From Thorsellia kenyensis (GTDB taxonomy: Bacteria > Pseudomonadota > Gammaproteobacteria > Enterobacterales > Thorselliaceae): a stretch of 64,000 nt of DNA. The position numbers and the translations under genes were made by a program. Shown piece by piece: positions 54,711 through 63,959 of the stretch. The stretch covers positions 9,006 to 73,005 of the forward strand of contig NZ_JBHLXE010000046.1 in assembly GCF_042432445.1 (NCBI RefSeq), in the 5' to 3' direction. A model generated the notes under the pieces. The model was not told the origin of the DNA, made no database searches, and worked only from the letters and a program-made list of their open reading frames with translations. How positions within the stretch are numbered: the first letter of the stretch is position 1; each line of letters starts with the position of its first letter.

Positions 54711-55499
54711 ATGCAACAGAACCAATTTGTAGAAATCAGCCAAACAGAAAGTAAAATTCAAGTAAACCATTTGAACTTTTACTACAATCAATTTCATGCT
54801 CTAAAAGATGTCTCTATGAATATAGCACGTAATAAAGTGACTGCCTTTATTGGTCCCTCTGGATGCGGTAAGTCCACCTTATTACGTACGTTTAATAAAA
54901 TGTATCAATTATATGGTGAACAAAGAGCGCAAGGTGAAATTCTGCTTGACGGTAAAAATATTCTCACTGATAACAGTGATGTGGCCTTACTCCGCGCAAA
55001 AGTTGGGATGGTTTTTCAAAAGCCGACTCCATTTCCTATGTCGATATATGACAATATTGCTTTTGGAGTAAAATTATTTGAAAAACTTTCTCGCTCAGAA
55101 ATGGATGAGAGAGTTCAATGGGCTTTGACTAAGGCTGCACTATGGAATGAAACCAAAGATAAATTAAACCAGAGTGGCTATAGTTTATCTGGAGGACAAC
55201 AACAACGTTTGTGTATTGCAAGAGGAATAGCAATAAGACCTGAAGTTTTATTGTTAGATGAACCTTGCTCTGCATTAGATCCTATTTCTACAGGGAAAAT
55301 TGAAGAGTTAATTCATGAGCTCAAAAATGATTACACTGTAGTTATTGTTACCCATAATATGCAACAAGCGGCTAGATGTTCTGATTACACTGCTTTTATG
55401 TATCTTGGAGAATTGATTGAGTTTAATGACACAGATACGATGTTTACAACCCCTAAACGAAGAGAAACAGAAGATTATATTACAGGTCGTTTTGGTTAA
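54711..55499 (+). CDS. pstB: Phosphate ABC transporter ATPase PstB
   Basis: PstB powers phosphate import. The 262-residue ATPase has Walker A GPSGCGKSTLLRT, the Q-loop GMVFQKPTPFPMSIYDN, the signature LSGGQQQRLCIARGIA, Walker B VLLLDEPCSALDP and the switch histidine in VTHNMQQAAR. AGGA lies seven bases before the ATG. The gap to pstA is 70 bases. Confidence 0.98.
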   Translation: MQQNQFVEISQTESKIQVNHLNFYYNQFHALKDVSMNIARNKVTAFIGPSGCGKSTLLRTFNKMYQLYGEQRAQGEILLDGKNILTDNSDVALLRAKVGMVFQKPTPFPMSIYDNIAFGVKLFEKLSRSEMDERVQWALTKAALWNETKDKLNQSGYSLSGGQQQRLCIARGIAIRPEVLLLDEPCSALDPISTGKIEELIHELKNDYTVVIVTHNMQQAARCSDYTAFMYLGELIEFNDTDTMFTTPKRRETEDYITGRFG

Positions 55500-55555
55500 T
55501 CAGTAGGATATATAGAAAATAATCAATGTGATTGTCTATCCCATTAGGAGAAAAA

Positions 55556-56287
55556 ATGGATACGCTTAATTTTACCAAACATATCTCACAACAATTTAAC
55601 GCTGAATTAACCCATGTCCGTACCCAAGTGCTGACCATGGGTGGACTTGTTGAGCAACAGTTAACATCAGCCATTCAAGCCATGCACCAACAAGATGCGA
55701 CTTTAGCTAAAGAAGTCATCGCCAATGATGCAAAAGTTAATCAAATGGAAGTTGAGATTGATGAAGATTGTGTTCGTATGATAGCTAAGCGTCAACCTAC
55801 AGCCAGTGACTTACGCTTTATTATGGCAATAATAAAAACAATCTCAGAATTGGAACGTATTGGAGATGTAGCCAATAAAATCAGTGAAACCGCACTTGAA
55901 AAATTTAGTCAACAGCACCAACCCTTGCTTGTCAGTTTGGAATCTTTGGGGCGCCATGCTGTACAAATGCTACATGATGTCCTTGATGCCTTTGCAAGAA
56001 TGGATGTTGATGCAGCAATTAGAATCTATCATGAAGATAAAAAAATAGACAAAGAGTATGAAGCAGTTATAAGGCAGCTTATTACCTATATGATGGAAGA
56101 TTCAAGAACCATACCAAGTGTATTAACCGCTATGTTCTGTGCAAGATCTATAGAAAGGATTGGAGACAGATGCCAAAATATTTGTGAATTCATTTTCTAT
56201 TTTGTTAAAGGACAAGATTTTAGGCACCTAAGTGCTGACAAAATCGATAAAATTTTAGGTCATCACTCAGAAGACTCTGAAGAATAA
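55556..56287 (+). CDS. phoU: Phosphate signalling regulator PhoU
   Basis: PhoU links the Pst transporter to the PhoR kinase and keeps the Pho regulon off when phosphate is plentiful. The ATG at 55556 (AGGAG just before) gives 243 residues; E. coli PhoU has 241. Two three-helix PhoU repeats carry metal motifs such as EIDEDCVRMIAKRQP...DLRF and ERIGDVANKI, repeated as ERIGDRCQNICEFIFY. An upstream in-frame ATG at 55532 is not favoured. Confidence 0.97.
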   Translation: MDTLNFTKHISQQFNAELTHVRTQVLTMGGLVEQQLTSAIQAMHQQDATLAKEVIANDAKVNQMEVEIDEDCVRMIAKRQPTASDLRFIMAIIKTISELERIGDVANKISETALEKFSQQHQPLLVSLESLGRHAVQMLHDVLDAFARMDVDAAIRIYHEDKKIDKEYEAVIRQLITYMMEDSRTIPSVLTAMFCARSIERIGDRCQNICEFIFYFVKGQDFRHLSADKIDKILGHHSEDSEE

Positions 56288-56323
56288 GCAAAACTAATCA
56301 ATCATTAGAAATCAAATTAGAAT

Positions 56324-56361
56324 AACGCAAGTTATACATTTAATAAATAACTTGCGTTTTT
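56324..56361 (+). terminator. Terminator of the pst-phoU operon
   Basis: AACGCAAGTTAT (56324-56335) pairs perfectly with ATAACTTGCGTT (56347-56358), followed by TTTTTA. It lies 36 bases after phoU. Confidence 0.85.
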
Positions 56362-56384
56362 ATCAAAACGCCTAAATTCGCCCT

Positions 56385-56774
56385 TTATAAAGCTGGGAAA
56401 AAAGAAGCTGAAAATAATAAGGTGATGTTCACGCACAGTGCAACAAACCAGACAATGGACCGGAATGTTGCCATATCTTTGATATAAGCATAGATATAGA
56501 CAACTCTGCAGATAATCCATATCCAGAGCAAGCAAGCTAATCCCTGATAGTCAACCTGCATATACAATGCAAATAAGGCTGAAGCATAGAAAAAGGGTAA
56601 GGATTCTAAAGTATTGGCTTGTGCTGCATTGGCTCTCGCTCGATACCCATCAAATTTTGACATCCATTGCCTTGGATGATGATTATCAAAATCTTTTCTG
56701 CCATATTTGGCTATACCTGCACAAAAAATATGCATTATACCAGCTAATAAAAAAGGAACACTTAAATACCACAT
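56385..56774 (-). CDS. MAPEG-family membrane protein
   Basis: A 129-residue protein with four hydrophobic segments, matching the MAPEG family (membrane-associated proteins in eicosanoid and glutathione metabolism). The core motif is RARANAAQANTLESLPFFYASALFA, with the conserved Asn and Glu. RVVYIYAYIKD and the final FSASFFPAL are also typical. Bacterial members can be glutathione transferases or peroxidases, but the activity here is unknown. It is a monocistronic gene between phoU (convergent) and glpG. Confidence 0.85.
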   Translation of the reverse strand: MWYLSVPFLLAGIMHIFCAGIAKYGRKDFDNHHPRQWMSKFDGYRARANAAQANTLESLPFFYASALFALYMQVDYQGLACLLWIWIICRVVYIYAYIKDMATFRSIVWFVALCVNITLLFSASFFPAL

Positions 56775-56803
56775 TGTTTAATACCTCCATTGTTTGATTA
56801 AGA

Positions 56804-57682
56804 CTAACTTCTAGAGCGATTCTTATAAAATAGATAATCAATCAACGCGAAGCCTAAGCCGACGACAAGACCAATTAAATGTGCCTCATTACCAATATTC
56901 ATCGGTAATACATTACCATAACCTATTACAATCCAAACAATTGAAAATATTAAAATTGCATTTGGTAAATAGAGTTCTTTTTTAGGTAATAACAAACCAT
57001 ATAGCCAACAAAATCCAGTGAGCGCATAAACAACTCCTGATAACCCACCAAATATATGGCCGTTTGATAAATTTTGCCCATAACCAGATAAAAACGCACT
57101 AAATAAAAAAAGTAACAATAGTTTAGATGCCCCTAGCTGCTTTTCAACTTGAAGCCCTAAATACCAAATCCACATAGAGTTTACTAATAAATGAAGCAGA
57201 CTAAAATGTAAAAACGCGTGGGAAATAAAGCGCCAAATTTGACTATATTGTTCAGATGAAGAGGGATAGAAAAGAGCTTGCCTTATTGGTAATGAGTAAA
57301 AAATCATTAAAACATAAACAACAAGGGAGAGACAAATAAGCGATGAAGTGACAGGTAAAGCATTCTTTTTAATTTGAGCTAACAAACCGCTTTGAAAGGA
57401 AATACTCGCTAATTGAGTATCACTTTTCCCTACATTCCAACTGGCCTGAATATATTGTGGATGGTTAGGATTCTGTGTGTATTGCTCAAAAGCAAGTCTA
57501 ATTTCAGGTTCTAAATAAATATCCTTGTTTGCTAAACGCAGTGCAAAGAGCTCTGTTTGTATTGTATTCTCTTCAATAGAATCAAGTATTAATCGAACAT
57601 TAAATTCTTTAAGTATAAAATCAGCAAATACTAAAAGAAATTGCTTATTGCTACTTTGGCAAAATTGCCGAGATGATTTCAT
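56804..57682 (-). CDS. glpG: Rhomboid intramembrane serine protease GlpG
   Basis: GlpG cleaves transmembrane substrates. After an N-terminal cytosolic domain of about 110 residues come six membrane helices. The catalytic Ser215 is in FGGLSGVVYALTGF and the base His268 in GNEAHLIGLVVG. His164 and Asn168 in HLLVNSMWIWYLG form the oxyanion region. The E. coli residues are 201, 254, 150 and 154, a constant offset of 14. It starts three bases after glpE, as in the E. coli glpEGR operon; glpR is missing. Confidence 0.96.
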   Translation of the reverse strand: MKSSRQFCQSSNKQFLLVFADFILKEFNVRLILDSIEENTIQTELFALRLANKDIYLEPEIRLAFEQYTQNPNHPQYIQASWNVGKSDTQLASISFQSGLLAQIKKNALPVTSSLICLSLVVYVLMIFYSLPIRQALFYPSSSEQYSQIWRFISHAFLHFSLLHLLVNSMWIWYLGLQVEKQLGASKLLLLFLFSAFLSGYGQNLSNGHIFGGLSGVVYALTGFCWLYGLLLPKKELYLPNAILIFSIVWIVIGYGNVLPMNIGNEAHLIGLVVGLGFALIDYLFYKNRSRS

Positions 57683-57685
57683 CTT

Positions 57686-58024
57686 TTAAATTCCCTCAAT
57701 ACAATCTTCATTATACCTATCTTTCCAAGCTGTCATACCACCATCTACACTATACACATCCTTAAACCCCTCATTAATGAACCATTGAGCAACAGATTGA
57801 CTACTGATCCCATGATAACAAACTATTAAAATAGTCTTATCAAATTCTAATAAATTAGCTTGCTCTTGGATATTCTCAGACGTTAAATGAATAGCTTTTG
57901 GATGGTGATAATGAATAAATGAATTGATATCTCTGATATCAAATAGGATGGCATCTTCTTTTAATAACTCTCTGGCAGTCTCAGTATTTATTTGTTTTAA
58001 TTCAGACATTTTAGTTATATCCAT
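57686..58024 (-). CDS. glpE: Thiosulfate sulfurtransferase GlpE
   Basis: GlpE is a single-domain rhodanese. The 112-residue protein has DIRDINSF as the family entry motif and the active-site loop VCYHGISSQSVAQW with Cys69. VYSVDGGMTAWKD closes the domain. It could start at the ATG at 58024 or five codons later (58009); a GGA twelve bases before the second favours it slightly. glpG follows directly. Confidence 0.93.
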   Translation of the reverse strand: MDITKMSELKQINTETARELLKEDAILFDIRDINSFIHYHHPKAIHLTSENIQEQANLLEFDKTILIVCYHGISSQSVAQWFINEGFKDVYSVDGGMTAWKDRYNEDCIEGI

Positions 58025-58085
58025 TTTGCTGTATTTTTGTCATTTACCTACTGAGATAACTCAGAAGGGCTCTTTTTATGATATA

Positions 58086-58111
58086 AAAATAAAAACAGGC
58101 ATAAGCCTGTT
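58086..58111 (-). terminator. Terminator of nfuA
   Basis: On the minus strand AACAGGC and GCCTGTT form a 7-bp stem around a 4-base loop, followed by TTTTATTTTT. It lies about 40 bases after the nfuA stop. Confidence 0.8.
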
Positions 58112-58152
58112 AGATATCGATTAGGTTAATTAATTTAACAAAAGTTTCCTTT

Positions 58153-58731
58153 TTATTGAAAGTAGGAATGTTCACCTGTTTGATGTTCGGTAATATCCTT
58201 AACACCTTTTAATTCAGGGAATATTTCTAAGAGTGTTTTTTCAATCCCTTCTTTTAAAGTCACATCAACCATTGAACATCCATTACAACCACCACCAAAT
58301 TGTAAAATAGCATACCCATCTTCAGTAATTTCAAGTAATGTTACTTTGCCACCATGACCTGCTAATTGGGGGTTTACCTCTGCTTGAATATGATAATCTA
58401 CTCTTTCTACTAAAGGAGCATCATCACTGACTTTTTTCATTTTGGCGTTAGGTGCCTTTAAAGTCAATTGAGAGGCTAAGTTGTCAGTCACAAAATCAAT
58501 TTCTGCTTCTTGTAAATAAGGCTGACTGGTTTTATCAATAAATACATCAAAACCATTAAAATTTAATTTAATGTCTGAATCTTCTACAGAATCTAATGGG
58601 CAATAAGAGACTCCACACTCTGCAGTAGGTGTTCCTGGATTAATAACAAATACTCTTATTTGTGTTCCTGGTTCTTGATTAGCTAATAATTTAACAAAAT
58701 GTTCTTGAGCTGGATCTGATATTGTTATCAT
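58153..58731 (-). CDS. nfuA: Fe-S cluster carrier protein NfuA
   Basis: NfuA carries 4Fe-4S clusters to client proteins, notably under stress. The 192-residue protein has a degenerate A-type N-terminal domain (ISDPAQEHFVKLLANQEPGTQIRVFVINPGT split by the motif GTPTAECGVSYC) and a C-terminal Nfu domain. Cys149 and Cys152 in GGGCNGCSMVDVTLKEG bind the cluster. This is the enterobacterial form. gntX/comF, the usual upstream neighbour, is not present. Confidence 0.96.
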   Translation of the reverse strand: MITISDPAQEHFVKLLANQEPGTQIRVFVINPGTPTAECGVSYCPLDSVEDSDIKLNFNGFDVFIDKTSQPYLQEAEIDFVTDNLASQLTLKAPNAKMKKVSDDAPLVERVDYHIQAEVNPQLAGHGGKVTLLEITEDGYAILQFGGGCNGCSMVDVTLKEGIEKTLLEIFPELKGVKDITEHQTGEHSYFQ

Positions 58732-59185
58732 AATTTAATTACTCATTAAAAAGTGAATATAATTTGGTGTTTAAAATCGACGTAATTTATCAATTTTATA
58801 CTTTGATATTTAGCGTTTTGCCGTCCTGATTAGTATAGCCTATGTCATAAAAATAGCCTACTCAATTACGATTGCATTACAATTTTACATTCTAGTCCGA
58901 CTAAAGCAAGAGTATTTTATCGGGATAAAGACTGTGTTGTTTGCGATTTATTTCACCTCATACTTTCTTTTTTAATTTTATTCTATCGCTAACATACTAC
59001 TATTTTACATATTGTGGCCTATATTTTCGTAAAAGCAAGTAATCAATACCAATCAAGCTTTACATACTACTGTTGAAAACTATTGTTTTTTAATACAAAT
59101 AGATAGAACTATAGGATAATAAACTGATATCTCCGCTCTAATCGAAAAAAGGATTAGGACGAAATTACTAGATATAAATATACCA
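58732..59185. other. Gene-free gap between nfuA and hda
   Basis: About 450 AT-rich bases contain only short frames. The 10-mer ACATACTACT occurs twice (58992 and 59062), and a weak hairpin (CTAATC/GATTAG near 59139-59157) lies after hda. It must hold the nfuA promoter, which I could not place. Confidence 0.45.
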
Positions 59186-59887
59186 CTACAAAGAAAGTAC
59201 TTTTTTAACAAATGGAATACTGATTAATCGTTTTTCTTTCAGTGTAGCTCTATCTAAAGTATCTAGTACTTGGAATAATGTTTTTAAATCTCTATCTATA
59301 CGATTAACAATAAACGCCGCAACCTCATTAGGTAAATCAAATCCCCTTAGTATTGCTCTGTGTTTAAGCGCTAATAGCTTTTGTTCATCATCTAATACAG
59401 TGAGTTGATAAACCTCTCCCCAACTTAATCGAGAAACCAAATCAGGTAATTTTATTCCTAATGATTTAGGTGGTTGACTACCAGTAATAATCAATTTAGC
59501 TCTCTCATTTTCCCTAACGCGATTAAATAGATCAAATATTGCTTCTTCCCATTTTTCACAACCAGCAATTTTATCAATATCATCAATGCAAATTAATTCA
59601 AGAAATTCTAATCCTTCAAGCATTTCAGGAGAAATCATCTCTATATTAGCTAGCGGTAAAAAAACTGTAGGTAATCCAATATCTTGATAATGTGCACTCG
59701 CTGCGTGTAAGAGATGCGTTTTACCACTTTGCCCAGGCCCCCATAAATAAAGATATCCACCATTTTTAGCATCAAGGCATTGCTTTAATGCATACGCAGT
59801 TATCGAACCTTCAGGAAGAAAATAGGAGTCTATTGTCTCATCTTCAGGCAAGGGAATTAGTGGCAAAGTCAGCTGATTTAAATTCAT
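59186..59887 (-). CDS. hda: DnaA regulatory inactivator Hda
   Basis: Hda, bound to the sliding clamp, triggers hydrolysis of DnaA-ATP to prevent re-initiation. The clamp-binding motif QLTLPL lies at residues 5-10. The AAA+ fold shows Walker A WGPGQSGKTHLL, Walker B LICIDDIDKI and LPDLVSRLSWG (arginine finger region). The ATG at 59887 gives 233 residues as in E. coli. A longer frame to 59935 overlaps upp and is rejected. No clear Shine-Dalgarno sequence is seen; translation may be coupled to upp, which ends 13 bases before. Confidence 0.93.
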   Translation of the reverse strand: MNLNQLTLPLIPLPEDETIDSYFLPEGSITAYALKQCLDAKNGGYLYLWGPGQSGKTHLLHAASAHYQDIGLPTVFLPLANIEMISPEMLEGLEFLELICIDDIDKIAGCEKWEEAIFDLFNRVRENERAKLIITGSQPPKSLGIKLPDLVSRLSWGEVYQLTVLDDEQKLLALKHRAILRGFDLPNEVAAFIVNRIDRDLKTLFQVLDTLDRATLKEKRLISIPFVKKVLSL

Positions 59888-59900
59888 ATGATTAAAAATG

Positions 59901-60527
59901 TTATTTAGTACCAAAAATTTTATCGCCAGCATCACCTAACCCAGGAATAATATATCCCTGTTCATTAAGATGGCTATCAATAGATGCCGTATAAAGAGAA
60001 ATATCCGGATGAGCTTCTTCTAAGGCTTTAATGCCTTCTGGCGCGGCGACTAAAACTAACACCTTGATATGTTGACATCCTGCTTTTTTGAGAAGATCAA
60101 TCGTTGCAATCATAGAGCCTCCCGTGGCAAGCATAGGATCAACAACCAAAGCTAATCTGTCTTCGATATCTGAGGCTAATTTTTGGAAATAAGATACTGG
60201 CTGCAAGGTTTCCTCATCTCTATACACACCCACAACACTGATTCTAGCGCTAGGGATGCTTTCAAGTACGCCTTCCATCATACCTAAACCCGCTCTTAAT
60301 ATAGGAACAACCGTAATCTTTTTGCCTTTTATCTGATCAATTTCGACAGGACCACACCACCCATCTATGGTAATTTTTTCTGTCTCTAAGTTAGATGTTG
60401 CTTCATAGGTTAATAGATTACCAATTTCAGAAGCTAGCTCACGAAATCTTTTAGTATCGATATCTTTGGCTCGCATTAAACCAATTTTATGTTGAATTAA
60501 AGGATGTTTTACTTCGACGATTTTCAT
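59901..60527 (-). CDS. upp: Uracil phosphoribosyltransferase
   Basis: Upp salvages uracil to UMP with PRPP. The 208-residue sequence matches E. coli Upp: MKIVEVKHPLIQHKIGLMR, VPILRAGLGMMEGVL, LVVDPMLATGGSMIATID (PRPP site) and the C-terminal YIIPGLGDAGDKIFGTK. In E. coli uraA (uracil permease) and hda follow; here uraA is absent and hda overlaps closely. An AGGAG-like sequence precedes the ATG. Confidence 0.97.
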   Translation of the reverse strand: MKIVEVKHPLIQHKIGLMRAKDIDTKRFRELASEIGNLLTYEATSNLETEKITIDGWCGPVEIDQIKGKKITVVPILRAGLGMMEGVLESIPSARISVVGVYRDEETLQPVSYFQKLASDIEDRLALVVDPMLATGGSMIATIDLLKKAGCQHIKVLVLVAAPEGIKALEEAHPDISLYTASIDSHLNEQGYIIPGLGDAGDKIFGTK

Positions 60528-60875
60528 GAATATAACCTCTTATAGTTGCAGAAGGAGTGACATTAATGATCACAATCACCAAATAAATATCGTCACTAAT
60601 AATGTGATTTAATCAAAATGGGTCAAATTAAATAACCCTTACCGGCTAATTATACAGGATACACAGAAATAGGTTTAATTTTTTTAATAAATCTATCACA
60701 GTTGCAACTAATCGATTATCAGAGCGTAAAATTTTCTTTGTCTCTTCATTTCGAAAAGAAAAATAAAAACAATTTCGAAAATATCCTCTTATCCTACGAT
60801 AATAGGTACAAAAAAAAGACAAAAACAGCTAAACTAAATCAGCAGATTTTATCCATTCAATTTCGTGAGAAAAAT
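60528..60875. other. Divergent control region of upp and dgt
   Basis: About 350 bases between two divergent genes. It has CRP/FNR-like fragments (TGTGATTTAATCA near 60605) that match neither consensus. An in-frame extension of dgt crosses its right part but lacks family similarity. No RNA gene is seen. Confidence 0.4.
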
Positions 60876-62396
60876 ATGATTAATATTAACCACTATTCTA
60901 AGCTTAATCACAATAGATTATATAACAATAAAAATCTGGTTGATAAAACAGATATTTTAAAAGAATTTGAAAGTGACAGAGGCCGTATTATTAATTCTGC
61001 TGCAATTAGGCGATTACAACAAAAAACCCAAGTATTTCCTCTAGAAAGAAATGCAGCAGTAAGAAGTCGACTGACACATTCCCTAGAAGTTCAGCAAATA
61101 GGTCGCTATATTGTAAAAGAGATTTTAAGTAAACTCACCCAAGATCAAAAACAAATGTTGGGTATTGAAGGATTAGAGAGTGGATTAGAAAGCATTGTGG
61201 AAATGGCATGCTTAATGCATGATATTGGCAACCCACCCTTTGGTCATTTTGGTGAGGCAGCGATTAATCATTGGTTTAGAAAAAAACTTGAATACTCAGA
61301 AAATGAAGATTTTACCCCATATAAGGCTATAAAGTTTGTTAAAAATGATTCCGTAGGTAATGAAATAAAAAGAAAAATTCGTCAGTGCCTAATGAATTTT
61401 GAAGGTAATGCCCAAGGGATTAGAATCATTCATACGCTACAAAAGCTCAATTTAACGTACGCGCAAATTGGGGCTGTTATAAAATATACTAAACCTGCTT
61501 ACTTCAATAAATCTGACATCCCCAAGAATTTCGATTATCTTATGAAAAAACCTGGATTTTATCTTTCAGAAGAAAAATTTATACATTTATTAAGAGAAGA
61601 ACTTCAGCTACAACCCAACCACCGCTATTTTGTGACTTATATTATGGAAGCTGCTGACGATATATCTTATTGTATAGCAGATCTTGAGGATGCGGTAGAA
61701 AAAAACATTTTCACTGTGAATGAATTATACGGCTATTTAAAAAACGAATGGGAACAAGGCATGATAATTGAAAAAGCACATTCCTCGACAGAGTCACTCT
61801 TTGAAAAAGTAGTTGAAAATACTTATCATTCCCTTAAAAATGCTAAATATAGAACGCCTGATACTGAATTTTTTATGAGGCTAAGAGTAAAAACTATTAC
61901 CGAGTTAGTTAAATTAGCCTCGAATGAATTCATAAAAAATCTGGCCAATATTAGCCAGGGCTCCTTAAACAGAGCATTACTTGAAGGAAAAACTGAGGGA
62001 GCAAAATTACTGAGTACTTTTAAAAAGGTCGCATTCAAATATGTGTTCACGCAAAGTGAAGTCGAAGAGTTGGAGCTAAAAGGATATCGCGTTATTTCTG
62101 GATTACTAGACATATATAGTAGTATTTTAGATATGCCAGCACAAGATTTTTTAAAGCTTATTGAAGAGGATAATCATAATCAATATCTAATAGAAACACG
62201 CCTTGTCCATAAACTTTCGAATAAACACAGATTTGCCTACATAACTGCGATTGAATCATTAAAAAAAGAGAGCCAGAGCAACTATTTTGATGCTTATGAA
62301 TTTTATTATCGGGTGAGATTAATTACTGACTATATTAGTGGAATGACAGATCTTTATGCTTTTGATGAATACCGTCATTTAACAGCCAGTTTTTAA
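60876..62396 (+). CDS. dgt: Deoxyguanosinetriphosphate triphosphohydrolase
   Basis: Dgt cleaves dGTP to deoxyguanosine and triphosphate. The HD-domain motifs are SRLTHSLEVQQIGRY and ACLMHDIGNPPFGHFGEAAINHW. FEGNAQGIRIIHTL, YIMEAADDISYCIADLEDAVEK and DYISGMTDLYAFDEYR are also conserved. From the ATG at 60876 (GAGA six bases before) it has 506 residues; E. coli Dgt has 505. The frame opens further upstream at 60702, but those 58 residues are unlike the family. Confidence 0.96.
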   Translation: MININHYSKLNHNRLYNNKNLVDKTDILKEFESDRGRIINSAAIRRLQQKTQVFPLERNAAVRSRLTHSLEVQQIGRYIVKEILSKLTQDQKQMLGIEGLESGLESIVEMACLMHDIGNPPFGHFGEAAINHWFRKKLEYSENEDFTPYKAIKFVKNDSVGNEIKRKIRQCLMNFEGNAQGIRIIHTLQKLNLTYAQIGAVIKYTKPAYFNKSDIPKNFDYLMKKPGFYLSEEKFIHLLREELQLQPNHRYFVTYIMEAADDISYCIADLEDAVEKNIFTVNELYGYLKNEWEQGMIIEKAHSSTESLFEKVVENTYHSLKNAKYRTPDTEFFMRLRVKTITELVKLASNEFIKNLANISQGSLNRALLEGKTEGAKLLSTFKKVAFKYVFTQSEVEELELKGYRVISGLLDIYSSILDMPAQDFLKLIEEDNHNQYLIETRLVHKLSNKHRFAYITAIESLKKESQSNYFDAYEFYYRVRLITDYISGMTDLYAFDEYRHLTASF

Positions 62397-62516
62397 CTTA
62401 TTTTAACTTTATTTTTGCAGTAAAACCTTGCAACAGCGTCATAAGCATTAGATAATAAGCAGATGATAAATTACGATTCACTATTGTATATGTAAGACTT
62501 CTTAGAAGGGTTTTTT

Positions 62517-62909
62517 ATGTTTCTTAAGTATCACAAGATATTTAAATGTGTTATTCCTTTATTGGCACTTAGTTTAAGCTCATCTTTAATTTCTGGTTGC
62601 ATTATACAAGTGCCTGCTAATCAAAAGCCTAATCAGCAGGCAAATAATGTTGTTACACCGGATATAATGGAGGCATACCATGAAATACCACAAGCACGTT
62701 CAAAAGGTGAAAGATCTATAGCTGATGATGGAGTTCCATTACCTCAGCAAATAGCACAAATAGAGGCATTTCTAAGTAACCCTAGCGCTTTTAGAGCACC
62801 AGAAGGCGAGGACTCAGAATTATCACGTCAGATCGAAACTCAAATGAAGTTAAAGCAATTGCAAAATGATCTTGATGATATGGATGATTTAAGTGATTTT
62901 GATATTTAA
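62517..62909 (+). CDS. Small uncharacterised lipoprotein
   Basis: The 130-residue protein has a signal sequence and lipobox (ALSLSSSLISGC; lipidated Cys28). It continues with a proline/glutamine-rich linker and an acidic C-terminus rich in D and L (LQNDLDDMDDLSDFDI). No known domain is recognised. There is no partner gene next to it: dgt lies 120 bases upstream and dsbA converges. AGAAGG lies ten bases before the ATG. Confidence 0.75.
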   Translation: MFLKYHKIFKCVIPLLALSLSSSLISGCIIQVPANQKPNQQANNVVTPDIMEAYHEIPQARSKGERSIADDGVPLPQQIAQIEAFLSNPSAFRAPEGEDSELSRQIETQMKLKQLQNDLDDMDDLSDFDI

Positions 62910-62955
62910 ATAAATTAACTGCTGGACAGGATAAATAGTAACATATTTAACACGT

Positions 62956-62986
62956 AAAAAAGGGCTGAATAAATAAGCCCTTTTTT
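62956..62986. terminator. Bidirectional terminator between the lipoprotein gene and dsbA
   Basis: AAAAAAGGGCT and AGCCCTTTTTT form an 11-bp stem with a 9-base loop and T-runs on both strands. Confidence 0.85.
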
Positions 62987-63028
62987 ATTGTTTGCTATTT
63001 ATTATGGCAGTCTAAGTATGCTGATAAA

Positions 63029-63703
63029 TTATTTGTTATTGTCCTTAACTAACAAGAAATTCACAATGTCGGAAAATTGTTCGTCAAAAGGTTTACTCAT
63101 ATTCAAACCACCCGAGTTAACTAGGTATTTTCCATTAACGTAAAAAGTAGGCACTGAATTGACTTCAAATTGTTCAATGGCTTTGGCTTGTTTTTCTTTC
63201 CAAATTTGTACTGATGTGCTTTGTTTAGCTGATTCAAAATCTGCTTTAGAGATACCTACTTCCTCAAAAATTTTAACTATATCATTCGTGCTCTTCAGAT
63301 TTCTTTTTTGATGTATACCATCAAAAATTTTCGGTCCAACTTTATCATCTACACCTAAAACAACAGCAACAGCCCAAGCTTCAGAAAGCTCTGAGCTTAA
63401 TCCCCCCATAAAATCAACATGATATTTTGTCATTTTCTTATTATCAGGCAAATTATCTTGAATTTTACCAGGAATTTTATATTTAGTTTCAAAATCATAG
63501 CAATGTGGACAATAGAATGAGAAAAACTCCACAACATCAGGTGCTCTAGCAACAGAATTTTGTAACGTAATATATTCTTTATTATTTTGATACTTTAATA
63601 CTAAAACGGATTCTTCAGCTGTCGCTTTAGTTTCCTCTGCAAAGACCATGGATGTTAATCCAAAGCCAATTAATGCCAAAAAAACACAAGAAAACTTTTT
63701 CAT
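63029..63703 (-). CDS. dsbA: Periplasmic thiol:disulphide oxidase DsbA
   Basis: DsbA introduces disulphides into exported proteins. The 224-residue precursor has a signal peptide of about 22 residues (LALIGFGLTSMVFA). The thioredoxin-type active site is FFSFYCPHCYDFE (Cys65, Cys68). A helical insertion follows, and the cis-proline is in NSVPTFYVNGKY. Its partner DsbC is encoded at 23192; DsbB is not in view. EndA and TolC are possible periplasmic or envelope clients. Confidence 0.96.
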   Translation of the reverse strand: MKKFSCVFLALIGFGLTSMVFAEETKATAEESVLVLKYQNNKEYITLQNSVARAPDVVEFFSFYCPHCYDFETKYKIPGKIQDNLPDNKKMTKYHVDFMGGLSSELSEAWAVAVVLGVDDKVGPKIFDGIHQKRNLKSTNDIVKIFEEVGISKADFESAKQSTSVQIWKEKQAKAIEQFEVNSVPTFYVNGKYLVNSGGLNMSKPFDEQFSDIVNFLLVKDNNK

Positions 63704-63819
63704 TGATAATTCTCCTAGTTATAAAATTTAATTTTATCATATTTTTACTCTAACAAATGCTATCAAAATTGTATATCTTATTCAAATTAATTTAATTTTT
63801 TACTCTCCTTAATATAACT

Positions 63820-63859
63820 AACACAAAAAGCCCTGTATTTCTACAGGGCTTTTTGTGTT
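63820..63859. terminator. Terminator of the minus-strand rRNA operon
   Basis: AACACAAAAAGCCCTGTA and its reverse complement form a perfect 18-bp stem around the loop TTTC. It lies about 100 bases downstream of the 5S 3' end. A second, T-rich region follows, and no gene is seen between dsbA and the 5S gene. Confidence 0.85.
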
Positions 63860-63959
63860 TTAATTTTAATTATTTATCTTCTAACTTTTGATTTTATCTT
63901 TGACTTAGTTTTAAGTACTAATTTAGTTTTAAGCTAGTTAGATTTTACAACGTATTTGG

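Noticed and set aside
60600..60620. FNR/CRP-like TGTGATTTAATCA near upp
   Set aside because: Spacing is one base off for both consensus sites.
60702..60875. 58-residue extension of dgt
   Set aside because: Lysine/asparagine-rich and unlike Dgt. ATG 60876 has a ribosome site and restores normal length.
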